DNA of 64,000 nucleotides from Erysipelotrichaceae bacterium 7770_A6 (GCA_014610835.1 QQXM01000145.1:6165-70164); one strand, 5' to 3'; numbered from the stretch's first letter, positions 26,873-36,114 are shown. Numbers and translations: made by a program. Notes: generated by a model not told the origin, from the letters alone.

Positions 26873-27439
26873 ATGCTGAAGGAGATAATGATTTTTTTTG
26901 GATTGTCCATTGATAGTTTTGTGCTGATGATGAATAAAGGTGCACAATTAAGAAACATGAATATGAAGAAAATTTCCACGTACGCATTAGAATTTGCATT
27001 TGTCGCGATGGGAATGTTTATGTTTGGTTTTTTGTGTAGTAAGCCATTTATAGTCAGTATTGCAAGAGTAAAAATTGAAATTGCAATTGCTTGTCTGATT
27101 ATTTTGATTATTGGTACAGTGATCGCAACAAAAGCAGTTTTAAACAAAGATTTTGAAGAAAGACTTGATACTAGCTTTGATTGTAAAGTGTTATTGAAGC
27201 AGGCATTATTTACAAGTATAGATGTATTCTTTGTTGGTGTAGCGTATGGATTTTTGGAAGTTCATGCAATTAATGCATTGATTATTTCTTTCGTAATTAC
27301 ATTTTTAGCTGTGTCAACTGCACTGCTAATAGGGTATAATTGTGGTGCGAAGTATCAAAGAATCATACGATTGGTTGGTGGAATTCTTATGATAGTCTTC
27401 GGCATTTATTTGATAACTACTTATATAGTGATGAGGTAA
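26873..27439 (+). CDS. MntP-like membrane protein (putative metal efflux)
   Basis: This 188-residue protein has six predicted membrane helices arranged as two similar halves. Each half contains an Asp-bearing helix, GLSIDSFVLMMNKGA near 9-23 and FTSIDVFFVGVAYGF near 112-126, as in the MntP manganese exporter family. It is diverged from classical MntP (Ala/Gly-rich DAFAVS is DSFVLM here), so the substrate is uncertain. The start at 26873 is set by AAGGAGAG 5-12 nt upstream; an ATG at 26846 lacks an SD. It lies 2 nt before a TetR regulator gene. Confidence 0.68.
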   Translation: MLKEIMIFFGLSIDSFVLMMNKGAQLRNMNMKKISTYALEFAFVAMGMFMFGFLCSKPFIVSIARVKIEIAIACLIILIIGTVIATKAVLNKDFEERLDTSFDCKVLLKQALFTSIDVFFVGVAYGFLEVHAINALIISFVITFLAVSTALLIGYNCGAKYQRIIRLVGGILMIVFGIYLITTYIVMR

Positions 27440-27441
27440 TT

Positions 27442-28011
27442 ATGGAATATCATAAAAATCTCATGAAAATATCTTTGGCTGAGAATTTGAGAAGTCTGAT
27501 GCTGCGTCATATGTTTGAAAAGATTACAATCAAACAGATCTGTGATGCAACGGGAGTCATTCGTGCTACATTCTATAACTATTTCAGTGATAAATATGAT
27601 TGCCTAAATTGGATCGTTTATCATGACATTGTAGAAAACACAAAAGATTACGTAGAAAGTGGCGATTTTGAAAAAGCTCTGACAGCTGCGCTTGAAGTTC
27701 TCATTCAAAACAAGCAATTCTACCGTATTGCGTATCACGTAACGGGACAGAATAGCTTTGAAGATATGATTCGTGATAACTTAAGAATATTAGTCATGAA
27801 ATTTCTGGAAAAATATCGTAAAGAAAATTTTCTTCCTCAATATTCAAATGAATTATTGTCTCGATATGATGCAGAATCTTTAGCGTTTAATATTCGTATG
27901 TTTGTCAACGAAATTGGTGGTGCAAAAAGTGTTGAAGAAACAAAACAAATGACACTTGATCTTATGAAGAATTCATTCTTTGACTTTGCGGATGTAAAAG
28001 AAGTCAAATAA
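27442..28011 (+). CDS. TetR/AcrR family transcriptional regulator
   Basis: This 189-residue protein has an N-terminal TetR HTH at about 12-58: ITIKQICDATGVIRATFYNY, then FSDKYDCLNWIV. The ligand-binding half, with a conserved NQNSFEDMI-like region, matches the TetR_C group found in DhaS-like regulators. The start at 27442 follows GAGG by 5 nt; upstream in-frame codons lie inside the membrane-protein gene. It is co-transcribed with the MntP-like gene and 25 nt upstream of the esterase gene, so it may control either one. Confidence 0.88.
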   Translation: MEYHKNLMKISLAENLRSLMLRHMFEKITIKQICDATGVIRATFYNYFSDKYDCLNWIVYHDIVENTKDYVESGDFEKALTAALEVLIQNKQFYRIAYHVTGQNSFEDMIRDNLRILVMKFLEKYRKENFLPQYSNELLSRYDAESLAFNIRMFVNEIGGAKSVEETKQMTLDLMKNSFFDFADVKEVK

Positions 28012-28036
28012 ATGAGTTCTTTTTTTAGAGGTTACT

Positions 28037-29332
28037 ATGAAAACAATACAAGTAAAAACAAAACTAGGAATATTAGAAGGCGAATCTAAAGTAAATTCTA
28101 TGATCTTTAGAGGAGTACCATATGCGGAAGCTCCTGTAGGAGATAGAAGATTTAAAGTACCGATGAAAAAGGCAAAATGGGATGGGATTTATGAAGCATT
28201 GGAATTCAAGAGCCAATGTCCTCAGGCAGATCCAACGGAAGGTTTCTATGGGAAAGAATTCTATACGGATCCAAAGTATCCATTGCCTCCACAAAGTGAA
28301 GATTGCTTGTACTTGAACATCTGGGTGCCAAAGAAAGAAGGGAAATTTCCAGTGGCATTCTGGATCCATGGAGGTGCATTTGATCATGGCTTTTCTTCAG
28401 AAATGGAATTTGATGGGGAAAAATATGCTTCTCACGATGTTATCCTTGTAACAGTGAATTATCGTGTTGGTGTATTTGGATTTTATGCAGATCCTGTCTT
28501 AACAAAAGAGAATACATTCCATACAACAGGAAACTATGGCTTATTAGATCAAATCATGGCTTTGCAGTGGGTGTATGACAATATTGATGCATTTCATGGA
28601 GATCGTAATAGAATTACGGTATTTGGCCAGTCTGCAGGTGCAATGAGCACACAGGCACTGATTACTTCGCCTTTAGCGAAAGGCTTGATCCATAGTGCAA
28701 TTTTCCAGTCAGGTGCAGGTGTAGAAAATGGCATCACACGTACAAAGAAAATGAGTGATGCATATCATACAGGAGATTTGATTCGTAAGCTGTGCAAAGT
28801 AAAAAATGTCAATGCACTTAGAAAACTGGATGCGAGTAAACTTGTTTCCATTTTACCGGAGTTATATAAAGAATGTGGTGGACTTGCATTTGGTCCTGTG
28901 AATGATGGATATCTTCTGCAGGAAGATATGGATGTTGCCGCAAAGAATGGCAGAATTCATAACATTCCTTATATGATTGGTATGACAAGCGAGGATATAA
29001 CAATTGAAAAAGGTACAGATGCTAGAAAATCAAAGTTCTATGAGGGATGTATGAAGTTTCTAGAACTTCGATTGATTTATTCCAAGAATCCTTGTTATAT
29101 GTATTATTTTTCTAAGAATTTACCATCAGATGATGCTGGTGCATTCCATTCTTCTGAACTGTGGTATATGTTTGGTACATTGGATCGCTGCTGGAGAAAT
29201 ATGAATGCACGTGATTATCGTTTGTCGGAAGCAATGATTACTGCGTGGACAAATTTCATGAAAAATGATGATCCGGGTGCTCAATGGAAACCATATACAA
29301 AGAAAGAACAATTTGTTAGAAATTTTATGTAA
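28037..29332 (+). CDS. Type-B carboxylesterase / lipase
   Basis: This 431-residue alpha/beta hydrolase hydrolyses carboxylic esters. It has the oxyanion-hole motif WIHGGAFDHG near 110, the nucleophile elbow FGQSAGAMS with Ser near 197, the acidic residue in GMTSEDIT near 318 and the catalytic His in FHSSELWYMFG near 370, so the full triad is present. There is no signal peptide, so the enzyme is cytoplasmic. It is shorter than PnbA (about 490), mostly between the acid and His motifs. AGAGG precedes the start. A bidirectional terminator follows. Confidence 0.9.
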   Translation: MKTIQVKTKLGILEGESKVNSMIFRGVPYAEAPVGDRRFKVPMKKAKWDGIYEALEFKSQCPQADPTEGFYGKEFYTDPKYPLPPQSEDCLYLNIWVPKKEGKFPVAFWIHGGAFDHGFSSEMEFDGEKYASHDVILVTVNYRVGVFGFYADPVLTKENTFHTTGNYGLLDQIMALQWVYDNIDAFHGDRNRITVFGQSAGAMSTQALITSPLAKGLIHSAIFQSGAGVENGITRTKKMSDAYHTGDLIRKLCKVKNVNALRKLDASKLVSILPELYKECGGLAFGPVNDGYLLQEDMDVAAKNGRIHNIPYMIGMTSEDITIEKGTDARKSKFYEGCMKFLELRLIYSKNPCYMYYFSKNLPSDDAGAFHSSELWYMFGTLDRCWRNMNARDYRLSEAMITAWTNFMKNDDPGAQWKPYTKKEQFVRNFM

Positions 29333-29335
29333 GAT

Positions 29336-29380
29336 GACAAAAAAAGCAGATTAGTCCGTAGACGCATCTGCTTTTTTGTC
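29336..29380. terminator. Bidirectional terminator between convergent genes
   Basis: GACAAAAAAAGCAGAT (29336-29351) pairs with ATCTGCTTTTTTGTC (29366-29380). The stem serves the esterase on + and the sulfatase gene on -, whose last codons (KKADAS) lie inside the hairpin. Confidence 0.75.
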
Positions 29381-31717
29381 ATTTGTGCTTTTTGGGTAGA
29401 ATAATTCAACATCACGATTTTTATCAAATACGTTGTTGTATTGCAACATTCTATATTCCTGAATACTTTCATCATCAATGTCATCGACAGATTCATAGAA
29501 GTTACCTTCAGCATCATAACATCCATATAATGAAATAACAGGATATTGATCTTTTAATTCATACAAGAACTGCTGGTATGGAGTGAGTTCCATATTCGCT
29601 GTGTGAAGAATTAAACTAGATAGATAGTTTGCGCTGAGCTTGTCATATGTCTGATCTTCAATGTCATAGTTTGCCCAGATCAAGAATGGTGTAACATACT
29701 GCTTGATATCTTCTTCTGGCGTTCCACTTGTTGGGAAGAAGAGACGATCACTTGCGGAACCAAGGGACGGCTGGTGATCACCATACATGATGATCATGAC
29801 ATTTTCATCGACATTCTCAAAGTATTCAATGAGTTTTTTGAATGCTTCATCTGTTAGTTTGATCAATGAAAGATAGTTTTCTGCAGTGTCATAGTTTTCA
29901 TTGCCATAGCTTGTAAGATCTACAGTCTGCGTTAAATCATCCGCATTTTTATAAGAGCCGTGGTTCTGATAAGTAACGTTGAATAAGAATTGATTCTTAC
30001 CTTTGTTTTCTTCGTAATTCTCGATAACTTTTTCAAAATCCTGTTCATCTGTTGGATAACCGTGAATCGTATCTAAACCATCAAATGTTTCTGCGAAAAC
30101 CGTATCTTTGAATTGGAGTTTCTGGTATGCAGTTCTTCTGTTCCAGTTTGTTGATTTGCCTAAATGCATGCCTGTTGTTAAATAATCATTACGATTCATA
30201 TAAGAAATCGTTGAAGGAACGGAACGGTTCATATACATGTTGTATGGATATACACCTGCCTGGAAGAACGCTGTTGAGTTACCTGTGAGTGTTTCATATT
30301 CTGTATTACATGTACCACCGCCACGAACAGATACATAGAGATTTCCGCGAATCGTATTCTCTAAGGAATTAAAGTAAGGCGTAATGCCTTCGGCAATCGT
30401 TGTGCCGCCAATATCTAGATCACTGAATGATTCATTCATGATCTGAATGATCGTTGTTGGTTTTGTGTTTTTTTCATCTGCTTCTGCATCTGCTTTTGCT
30501 TTTGTACTATATTCTTCTTTTAATGCATTGAGTTTATCTTCACTGTATCCATCCGGTTTTGTTGGCTGGTTTTCTAAGAACTGACGAACCAGACCCGTGA
30601 AAGTTAAAGTTGTACCTTCATTCTGGAATGTGGATAGTAATCGAATATCCCATAAATAGTAAGAACCAATACTGTTAAAGAACAATGCAACGACAAGTAC
30701 AATGATTGGATACGCTGTATACCATTTATTGATCTTTGTTTTGTCTCTTGGTACACAACGCATAACGAGATATAACATTGCATCCACGATGAATGCAAAA
30801 ATCATAATGTAATTTAAATGAATATCATAGTTTGCCGCAACATCCATTGCCGTTCCGAGTGCTGTAAAGTCCCAAGGGGCAATTGGACGATTTCTAAATA
30901 CGACTACAAATGTGGAAACAATTGCATAGAGTGTAAATGTGATATTCGCAAGATTTAACCCCATTGGTCTTCTAAAGAAGATGAGATGGAAAATCTTGTA
31001 GATGACAATCATAATACCAACGTTTAATAAACGTAATCCAGTATTGATATAGAAGAAGTTGCCTAATATGTTCTCCATCATGAAGAATACCCAGCATGGA
31101 GCTGCGAGTAGCATGAGTTCATTTAATGGAATGGCGTTAGATAATTCTAAATGTTTATCAATCATTACCGCAATGATCCATGCGAGTACCATGATAAATA
31201 CATAGACTTGAATGATAATGAATTTTGGAAGATATTCTTCTGTCTGGAATTGTACCCAGCCTTCTACATTCTGCAGATTCAAATGAATTTGATCATTTTC
31301 AAGAGAGATATCAATGCCTTGGGAACCTGCTAATTGAGATGTAAAGTTGCTGGAAGTATATTCACGAACAGTCATTGGACCAAACGACAATGTGATTTTG
31401 TTGATGGTCATGCTCTTGACACCTTGCAGCTGCATCTGCAGGCTGTTTGTTACGATAGGTACATTCGTAATTGCAATCTCTTTATAATATGGTGCGACAT
31501 CGTACCATGTTTTATGACCGTTGTAGTTGTATGTTTCGAAGATTTCTTCGTTACGATCAGTGTTGTAGTTGGCAAGTACAATCGTTCCTTCACTGCAGCT
31601 ATCTAGATCTACATGGTATGACAAGTGTGGTGTATATAATACAAGAAATAATCCTGAAACAAATAAGAACCACACAATTCTTTTAATAGAAAATATCTGT
31701 TTTAATTTACTCAACAT
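29351..31717 (-). CDS. LTA-synthase family phosphoglycerol transferase-like sulfatase
   Basis: This 788-residue membrane enzyme has one N-terminal helix (about 14-32), an extracellular beta-rich domain of about 125 residues, then five or six helices (about 160-360). A C-terminal extracellular sulfatase domain follows at about 415-700. Visible motifs are IMNESFSDLDIGG (metal ligand), GGGTCNTEYETLTG with the catalytic Thr, and MYGDHQPSLG near the C-terminal metal site. Family members polymerise or transfer glycerol phosphate from phosphatidylglycerol. The inserted N-terminal domain distinguishes it from plain LtaS. A weak promoter (TTTATA, 17 nt, TATAAC on -) lies near 31750-31778. Confidence 0.85.
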   Translation of the reverse strand: MLSKLKQIFSIKRIVWFLFVSGLFLVLYTPHLSYHVDLDSCSEGTIVLANYNTDRNEEIFETYNYNGHKTWYDVAPYYKEIAITNVPIVTNSLQMQLQGVKSMTINKITLSFGPMTVREYTSSNFTSQLAGSQGIDISLENDQIHLNLQNVEGWVQFQTEEYLPKFIIIQVYVFIMVLAWIIAVMIDKHLELSNAIPLNELMLLAAPCWVFFMMENILGNFFYINTGLRLLNVGIMIVIYKIFHLIFFRRPMGLNLANITFTLYAIVSTFVVVFRNRPIAPWDFTALGTAMDVAANYDIHLNYIMIFAFIVDAMLYLVMRCVPRDKTKINKWYTAYPIIVLVVALFFNSIGSYYLWDIRLLSTFQNEGTTLTFTGLVRQFLENQPTKPDGYSEDKLNALKEEYSTKAKADAEADEKNTKPTTIIQIMNESFSDLDIGGTTIAEGITPYFNSLENTIRGNLYVSVRGGGTCNTEYETLTGNSTAFFQAGVYPYNMYMNRSVPSTISYMNRNDYLTTGMHLGKSTNWNRRTAYQKLQFKDTVFAETFDGLDTIHGYPTDEQDFEKVIENYEENKGKNQFLFNVTYQNHGSYKNADDLTQTVDLTSYGNENYDTAENYLSLIKLTDEAFKKLIEYFENVDENVMIIMYGDHQPSLGSASDRLFFPTSGTPEEDIKQYVTPFLIWANYDIEDQTYDKLSANYLSSLILHTANMELTPYQQFLYELKDQYPVISLYGCYDAEGNFYESVDDIDDESIQEYRMLQYNNVFDKNRDVELFYPKSTNDKKADASTD

Positions 31718-31719
31718 AT

Positions 31720-31736
31720 TTCACAAAAATTTCACT
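31720..31736. promoter_or_regulatory. TTCACA-N5-TTCACT direct repeat in the leader of the LTA-synthase-like gene
   Basis: Two TTCACA-like half-sites with 11-bp spacing lie just upstream of the ATG on the - strand, downstream of its weak -10. The arrangement recalls PhoB/PhoP-family sites and repeats the pattern at 26663-26684. Speculative. Confidence 0.25.
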
Positions 31737-31870
31737 TTCTTTAATGACCGTTATAGTTTAGCACTTTTCGCATATAAAATCTTGTTAAAAACGTGTGAAA
31801 ATCTGAAGATTCAGTGAAGATGAAAAAAACTGTTAAGTATTTAATAGAATAACAAGAGTTTCCTGACGTT

Positions 31871-31899
31871 TTGAATAACAAATAGTTACATGTTATATT
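31871..31899 (+). promoter_or_regulatory. Promoter of the AlbA_2/ATPase gene
   Basis: TTGAAT (31871-31876), a 17-nt spacer and TATATT (31894-31899) preceded by TGT (extended -10). It gives a leader of about 50 nt. Confidence 0.65.
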
Positions 31900-31957
31900 T
31901 TCTATAAAACAAAAAATTATGATCATGCAATGAATTATCGAAAGGATGAGAACATAT

Positions 31958-33643
31958 ATGGTTAAAGTAATGACTGAAGAAGAATTTAAAAAAATATTAG
32001 ATAAAGGTGAAACAGATACAGTAGAATTTAAGTCTTGGGTTAAAGCGCGAAATATGAAAGAAATTATTTCTCTTGCGGTCGATGAATTGATTGCTTTTGC
32101 AAATAGCAAAGGGGGAACAGTTTATTTTGGAGTAGAGGATAATCCAGTTGAAGTTACAGGATGCAATCGAAACTATGACGGGCAGCGTATGATAGAGGGT
32201 ATTTATGATAAGACTATACCACCATTATTTTCAGAAATATCAGCTTTTGAGTATGAAGGAAAACTTGTTATCGCATTATCAGTCAAAGCGGATGGGAAAA
32301 CATACACAACTACCGATGGAAGATGTTTGAAACGTCTAGGAAGAAACACAAAGCCAGCATACCCAGATGAGTTGAACAATGTATATTCTTCTACTCAAAA
32401 CCCAGATTTTTCAGCGAGAATCATGAGCGATAGCACTCTAGGTGATATAAATAAATTGGAAGTATACAACTTGAAGGAAAAACTAAGAGTTAGAGATTCT
32501 AAATCAACTTTGCCAGATTTGGATGACATAGATTTTTTAAGAGATTTGCAACTTATAAAATTTGATGGAGATATAGAAAAATTGACAATTGCAGGTTTAC
32601 TCTTTGTTGGAAAAGAAACATCTATTCAAAGGTTGCTGCCACAAGCAGAAGTTATCTATTTGCATTATTCAACCAATAATTTAGAAGAGTATGATGCAAG
32701 AATTGACTTGAAGCTGCCATTAATAAGTGTTATTGATAAATTGACGGAGAGAGTACAAGCATACAGTAAGATAGAGAATATTCAGGTTGGATTATTTAGA
32801 CTTGAAGTTGAAGATTTTCCAGAAAGAGTATTTCAAGAAGCACTATTAAATGCGTTGTCCCACAGAGACTATCAAAGTAACGCGGCAGTTTATGTAAAAC
32901 AATATCCAGATCGAATAGTTATAGAAAATCCAGGCGGATTTCTTGATGGAATTACAGAAAATAATATCATTACTCATCCATCGATACCGAGGAACAAACT
33001 GATAGCAGAGACACTTCAAAATTTAAAATATGTTCAGAGAACGGGACAAGGGGTAGATATTATCTTTAAAGACATGGTTTCGATGGGGAAACCTTATCCA
33101 AAATACAGATCGTTTAATGATGCTGTTTCACTTACTATCTTTAGCGCAATTGACAATATTGAATTTGTTAAATTTATTACTGAAATACAAGATAAAAGTA
33201 ACAAGATTATGCCTTTAGCTGAAATGATGATATTAAGAACTCTTTTGGATAACAGGAAAGAACAATTGTCAGAATTATCCAAAAAAGTTCAAAAATCTTT
33301 AGATGAAACGAAAAAATTGTGCAATGAACTAGTTAATAGTGGATTGATAGAAATTGTTGGAAAAGAATATATGTTGACAGCTAAAGTTTATGAGGCTCTA
33401 AAATCGGATGTTGAATATACTAGAGATAAAACGATTCAATACATTAAAGCTAAAAGTATGATTCTAGAATACTTACAAACAAATGATCAGATAACATCCG
33501 CCAAGATACAAGAAATGTGCGGATTTACAAAACAACAAGCAAGAATTGTTATTGATAAAATGAGAAGTGGAAAGTTAATTGCTTTAAAAGGTAAAGGACC
33601 TGCAGCTAGATATGTTTTGATTAATGGATTGAGTGATAATTGA
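31958..33643 (+). CDS. AlbA_2 (Schlafen-type) domain ATP-binding protein with wHTH
   Basis: This 561-residue protein starts at ATG 31958, preceded by AAAGGATGAG. It has an N-terminal AlbA_2/Schlafen-like domain (TVEFKSWVKARNMKEI, ELIAFANSKGGTVYFGV, about 15-130). An HATPase_c_4 region follows (EALLNALSHRDY near 297, IENPGGFLDGI near 320, RTGQGVDIIF), and the C terminus holds two winged-helix-like segments. Such proteins are annotated as transcriptional regulators or putative defence/stress proteins; their molecular role is largely unknown. The gene stands alone between AT-rich spacers, which is compatible with recent acquisition. Confidence 0.8.
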   Translation: MVKVMTEEEFKKILDKGETDTVEFKSWVKARNMKEIISLAVDELIAFANSKGGTVYFGVEDNPVEVTGCNRNYDGQRMIEGIYDKTIPPLFSEISAFEYEGKLVIALSVKADGKTYTTTDGRCLKRLGRNTKPAYPDELNNVYSSTQNPDFSARIMSDSTLGDINKLEVYNLKEKLRVRDSKSTLPDLDDIDFLRDLQLIKFDGDIEKLTIAGLLFVGKETSIQRLLPQAEVIYLHYSTNNLEEYDARIDLKLPLISVIDKLTERVQAYSKIENIQVGLFRLEVEDFPERVFQEALLNALSHRDYQSNAAVYVKQYPDRIVIENPGGFLDGITENNIITHPSIPRNKLIAETLQNLKYVQRTGQGVDIIFKDMVSMGKPYPKYRSFNDAVSLTIFSAIDNIEFVKFITEIQDKSNKIMPLAEMMILRTLLDNRKEQLSELSKKVQKSLDETKKLCNELVNSGLIEIVGKEYMLTAKVYEALKSDVEYTRDKTIQYIKAKSMILEYLQTNDQITSAKIQEMCGFTKQQARIVIDKMRSGKLIALKGKGPAARYVLINGLSDN

Positions 33644-33971
33644 GTTTTTATAAAATAAAACTCAATAAAAAACTCGATTTCTGTTAATAGCAATTATTAG
33701 AATGGTAAATAAGCCGAAATTTGATTGCGTTTATTTTTTACGAAAACTCGATTAAAACTCGTTGAAAATTATTTGTACAACGTTAATTATTCGTTAAACA
33801 TCTGTACAGCACTTATTAAGATGATGGAAAATATTTTTACTTTTGATTAGTTACTGATATCAGCATTGATACCAGTAAAAACTGCGTACATAAAAATAGT
33901 AGACATCATTTCAAAATCTATTCTAACATTGTGGAAGAAATATGAACGTTTAGTCATAGAAGAATAATGAA
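33644..33971. other. AT-rich intergenic region without a recognisable gene
   Basis: About 330 bp contain no convincing ORF. An inverted repeat ATTGAGTTTT / AAAACTCAAT (33639-33648 with 33657-33666) overlaps the stop codon of the preceding gene and probably acts as a terminator, although no T run follows. The motif AACTCGAT/AACTCGTT occurs three times within about 100 bp. Confidence 0.5.
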
Positions 33972-33997
33972 AAAAAGATGACGTCGACGTCATCTTT
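33972..33997 (-). terminator. Palindromic terminator of the CobW operon
   Basis: AAAAAGATGACGT pairs with ACGTCATCTTTTT as a near-perfect palindrome with flanking A and T runs, so it can act on either strand. It lies just downstream of the CobW-YcgQ-like gene on -. Confidence 0.75.
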
Positions 33998-34001
33998 TTC
34001 G

Positions 34002-34943
34002 CTAATTAAATGTTACAAATTCATCTTCTGGCTTATGATAGTTAGAAATACGGTTTGCATATAGAACACATGTTTTACCACCATTTTCCATAGGAATTGT
34101 TTTGAGATGCCCTTGTACTTCATACCAGTTGCCTTTTGTCATTTCCTGGATCTTTACACCTGTAACTGTAATACCACATTCAGATGTATCTGCTGCGCAG
34201 CAAACCATTGCACGTCTAGCCATAATAAATGTCTGATGATAGCCTGGAATACTTTCAGCATAGTACCCACGAAGAATAACTTCTTTTTCATCATATTTAT
34301 CTGGATTTTCTACAGCATCCATATACCATAATCCATAGTCATCATCTTTGATGTCAATGATGGGAGCATTGATATCAAATGGCAGACCACCATCTTTTAA
34401 TTCAATTGCTTCACCAAAATTTCCTTCATAGAAGATTTGTGCCCTGCGGTTAATTGCTTTGATATTTCCTCTTAGCATGCTTCCGGATGTTTCTTCTGTG
34501 CATCGATTACAGATAACAGTATCAGAATAACGAATCTGTTCATACATCATTTGACGTAATGGTCCCATGAATGTAGCAAATGTTGAAGCATCTACTGGTG
34601 TTAGAATCTGTACAAGTGGCCAGAAATCAGGCATGTTAGAAATGATACTTTCAGGAATTGCCAGTGTACCATTCCATTCAATGAATACCTGATCTGGATG
34701 ATAGATCGTATCTAATTCATGCATCTTTTCTGGTGTAAATGTTTCCACATCATCAACATATTCAATAAATGCATGATGATCATTCAGCCAGTCTTCTTCA
34801 TATTCTTCTTCGCCTTGTTCAAAGCAGACAATTAAAGTTCTAGATACACCTTCCATGAAGTTTGGATCACTTAATGTATCTTTAATTAATGTTGTTTTTC
34901 CAGAATCTAGAAAACCAGTGAATAAATATACAGGTGTTGCCAT
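34002..34943 (-). CDS. CobW-type GTPase fused to a YcgQ/DUF1980-like C-terminal domain
   Basis: This 313-residue protein has an N-terminal P-loop GTPase domain of the COG0523 metallochaperone type (YLFTGFLDSGKTTLI, residues 5-19; VFIEWNGT near 87). The usual CxCC metal motif is missing and the NKxD base-recognition motif appears as NRCT (near 145). Residues from about 205 resemble the C-terminal domain of YcgQ (DUF1980/TIGR03943), with RRAMVCCAADTSE near 242 and WYEVQGHL. These families are linked to zinc homeostasis. It lies 1 nt downstream of the His-rich CobW gene, so the two are co-expressed and probably act together. Confidence 0.72.
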   Translation of the reverse strand: MATPVYLFTGFLDSGKTTLIKDTLSDPNFMEGVSRTLIVCFEQGEEEYEEDWLNDHHAFIEYVDDVETFTPEKMHELDTIYHPDQVFIEWNGTLAIPESIISNMPDFWPLVQILTPVDASTFATFMGPLRQMMYEQIRYSDTVICNRCTEETSGSMLRGNIKAINRRAQIFYEGNFGEAIELKDGGLPFDINAPIIDIKDDDYGLWYMDAVENPDKYDEKEVILRGYYAESIPGYHQTFIMARRAMVCCAADTSECGITVTGVKIQEMTKGNWYEVQGHLKTIPMENGGKTCVLYANRISNYHKPEDEFVTFN

Positions 34944-34944
34944 A

Positions 34945-36084
34945 TTACTTCACCCTAAATAATGTCTTAATGTTTTCTACATCAACATGTTCACCAATGA
35001 CAGTAATCAATCCAGTATAGGCAGCTTTACCTGCACGGATATCTACATCGCCAGGAACATAGTCAAAGAATAACCAGGATCCATCTGTTGCAGGAACGAT
35101 ACCTTTCGCACGAACGATATTTTCGCCAAGGCCTTTGAGCGCTTCACGAATGTCGTCTTCTGTATAACGGTTAACTGTTTCAATACCAATAGAATCAAAT
35201 ACATCATCTGCATCTAATCCGTGATGGTGATGATGGTGGTGATGGTGTTCATGTTCACCTCCACCAATATGTACTTTATTTCCTTCACTTAAGCCTTCAT
35301 TTGCATGTTCAATTTCTTCGGAATGATCATGATGGTGGCAACATTCATGTTCTTCTTCGTCATGGTGATGATGACATTCATGCTCTTCCTCATGATGGTG
35401 TCCACAACAACATTCATGTTCGTCCTCATCATGGTGATGATGTTCATGTTCCTCTTCATCAAAATCCAATTCTTCCAGCCCTTCAGGGAAGCCGTTACTG
35501 GAACCAGTCATTGCTTCATAGATACTTTCCCCATTGAGATCATCCCATGGTGTTGTGATGATTCTTACATCAGGATTCAGTTCACGAATGATAGAAACAT
35601 CTTCATTCAACCTATCTTCACTTACCAGCTGTGTTCTACTTAAAGTAACACAACAAGCTGTAGAAATCTGATCGTCAAAGAATTCTTTGAAGTTCTTGTG
35701 ATAGATCTTGCATCTTTTCGCATCTACGACAGCACTATAGCTGTTGAGCTCCAATCCTTCTACAGATTTTACGATAGAAAGAATATCTGATAATTTACCT
35801 ACACCACTTGGTTCAATGATGATATGGTCAGGATGGTATGTATTTTCAACTTTTTCCAAAGCATCATGGAAATCTCCCTGCAATGTGCAGCAGACACATC
35901 CACCATTAATTTCATTGATTGTGATACCAGCTTCCTGTAAGAAACCGCCATCAATACCAATTTCACCAAATTCATTTTCTACTAATACTACTTTTTTGCC
36001 CGCAAATACATCTTTGATTAATTTCTGAATCAATGTTGTTTTACCAGCACCTAAGAATCCACTAATGACATCTACTTTACTCAT
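34945..36084 (-). CDS. CobW/COG0523 metallochaperone GTPase with His/Cys-rich insert
   Basis: This 379-residue protein has the Walker A GFLGAGKTT at residues 9-17, NEFGEIGIDG near 37 (Switch region) and the metal-binding CVCC near 63. A low-complexity insert follows at about 209-288 with roughly 31 His and 6 Cys, then a C-terminal CobW_C domain (from about 300). COG0523 proteins use GTP hydrolysis to hand zinc, cobalt or similar metals to client proteins; the insert probably stores or senses metal. The NKxD motif is replaced by SRTQ near 147. It is first in a two-gene operon and has GAGGA before the ATG. Confidence 0.9.
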   Translation of the reverse strand: MSKVDVISGFLGAGKTTLIQKLIKDVFAGKKVVLVENEFGEIGIDGGFLQEAGITINEINGGCVCCTLQGDFHDALEKVENTYHPDHIIIEPSGVGKLSDILSIVKSVEGLELNSYSAVVDAKRCKIYHKNFKEFFDDQISTACCVTLSRTQLVSEDRLNEDVSIIRELNPDVRIITTPWDDLNGESIYEAMTGSSNGFPEGLEELDFDEEEHEHHHHDEDEHECCCGHHHEEEHECHHHHDEEEHECCHHHDHSEEIEHANEGLSEGNKVHIGGGEHEHHHHHHHHHGLDADDVFDSIGIETVNRYTEDDIREALKGLGENIVRAKGIVPATDGSWLFFDYVPGDVDIRAGKAAYTGLITVIGEHVDVENIKTLFRVK

Positions 36085-36114
36085 TTTTTTATCCTCACTT
36101 TCACGTGCTTTATC

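Noticed and set aside
35301-35643. Open frames on the + strand across the His-rich CobW insert
   Set aside because: They are complements of the His/Glu/Asp-rich coding repeats; the Phe/Met/Val-rich products have no family and no ribosome binding site.
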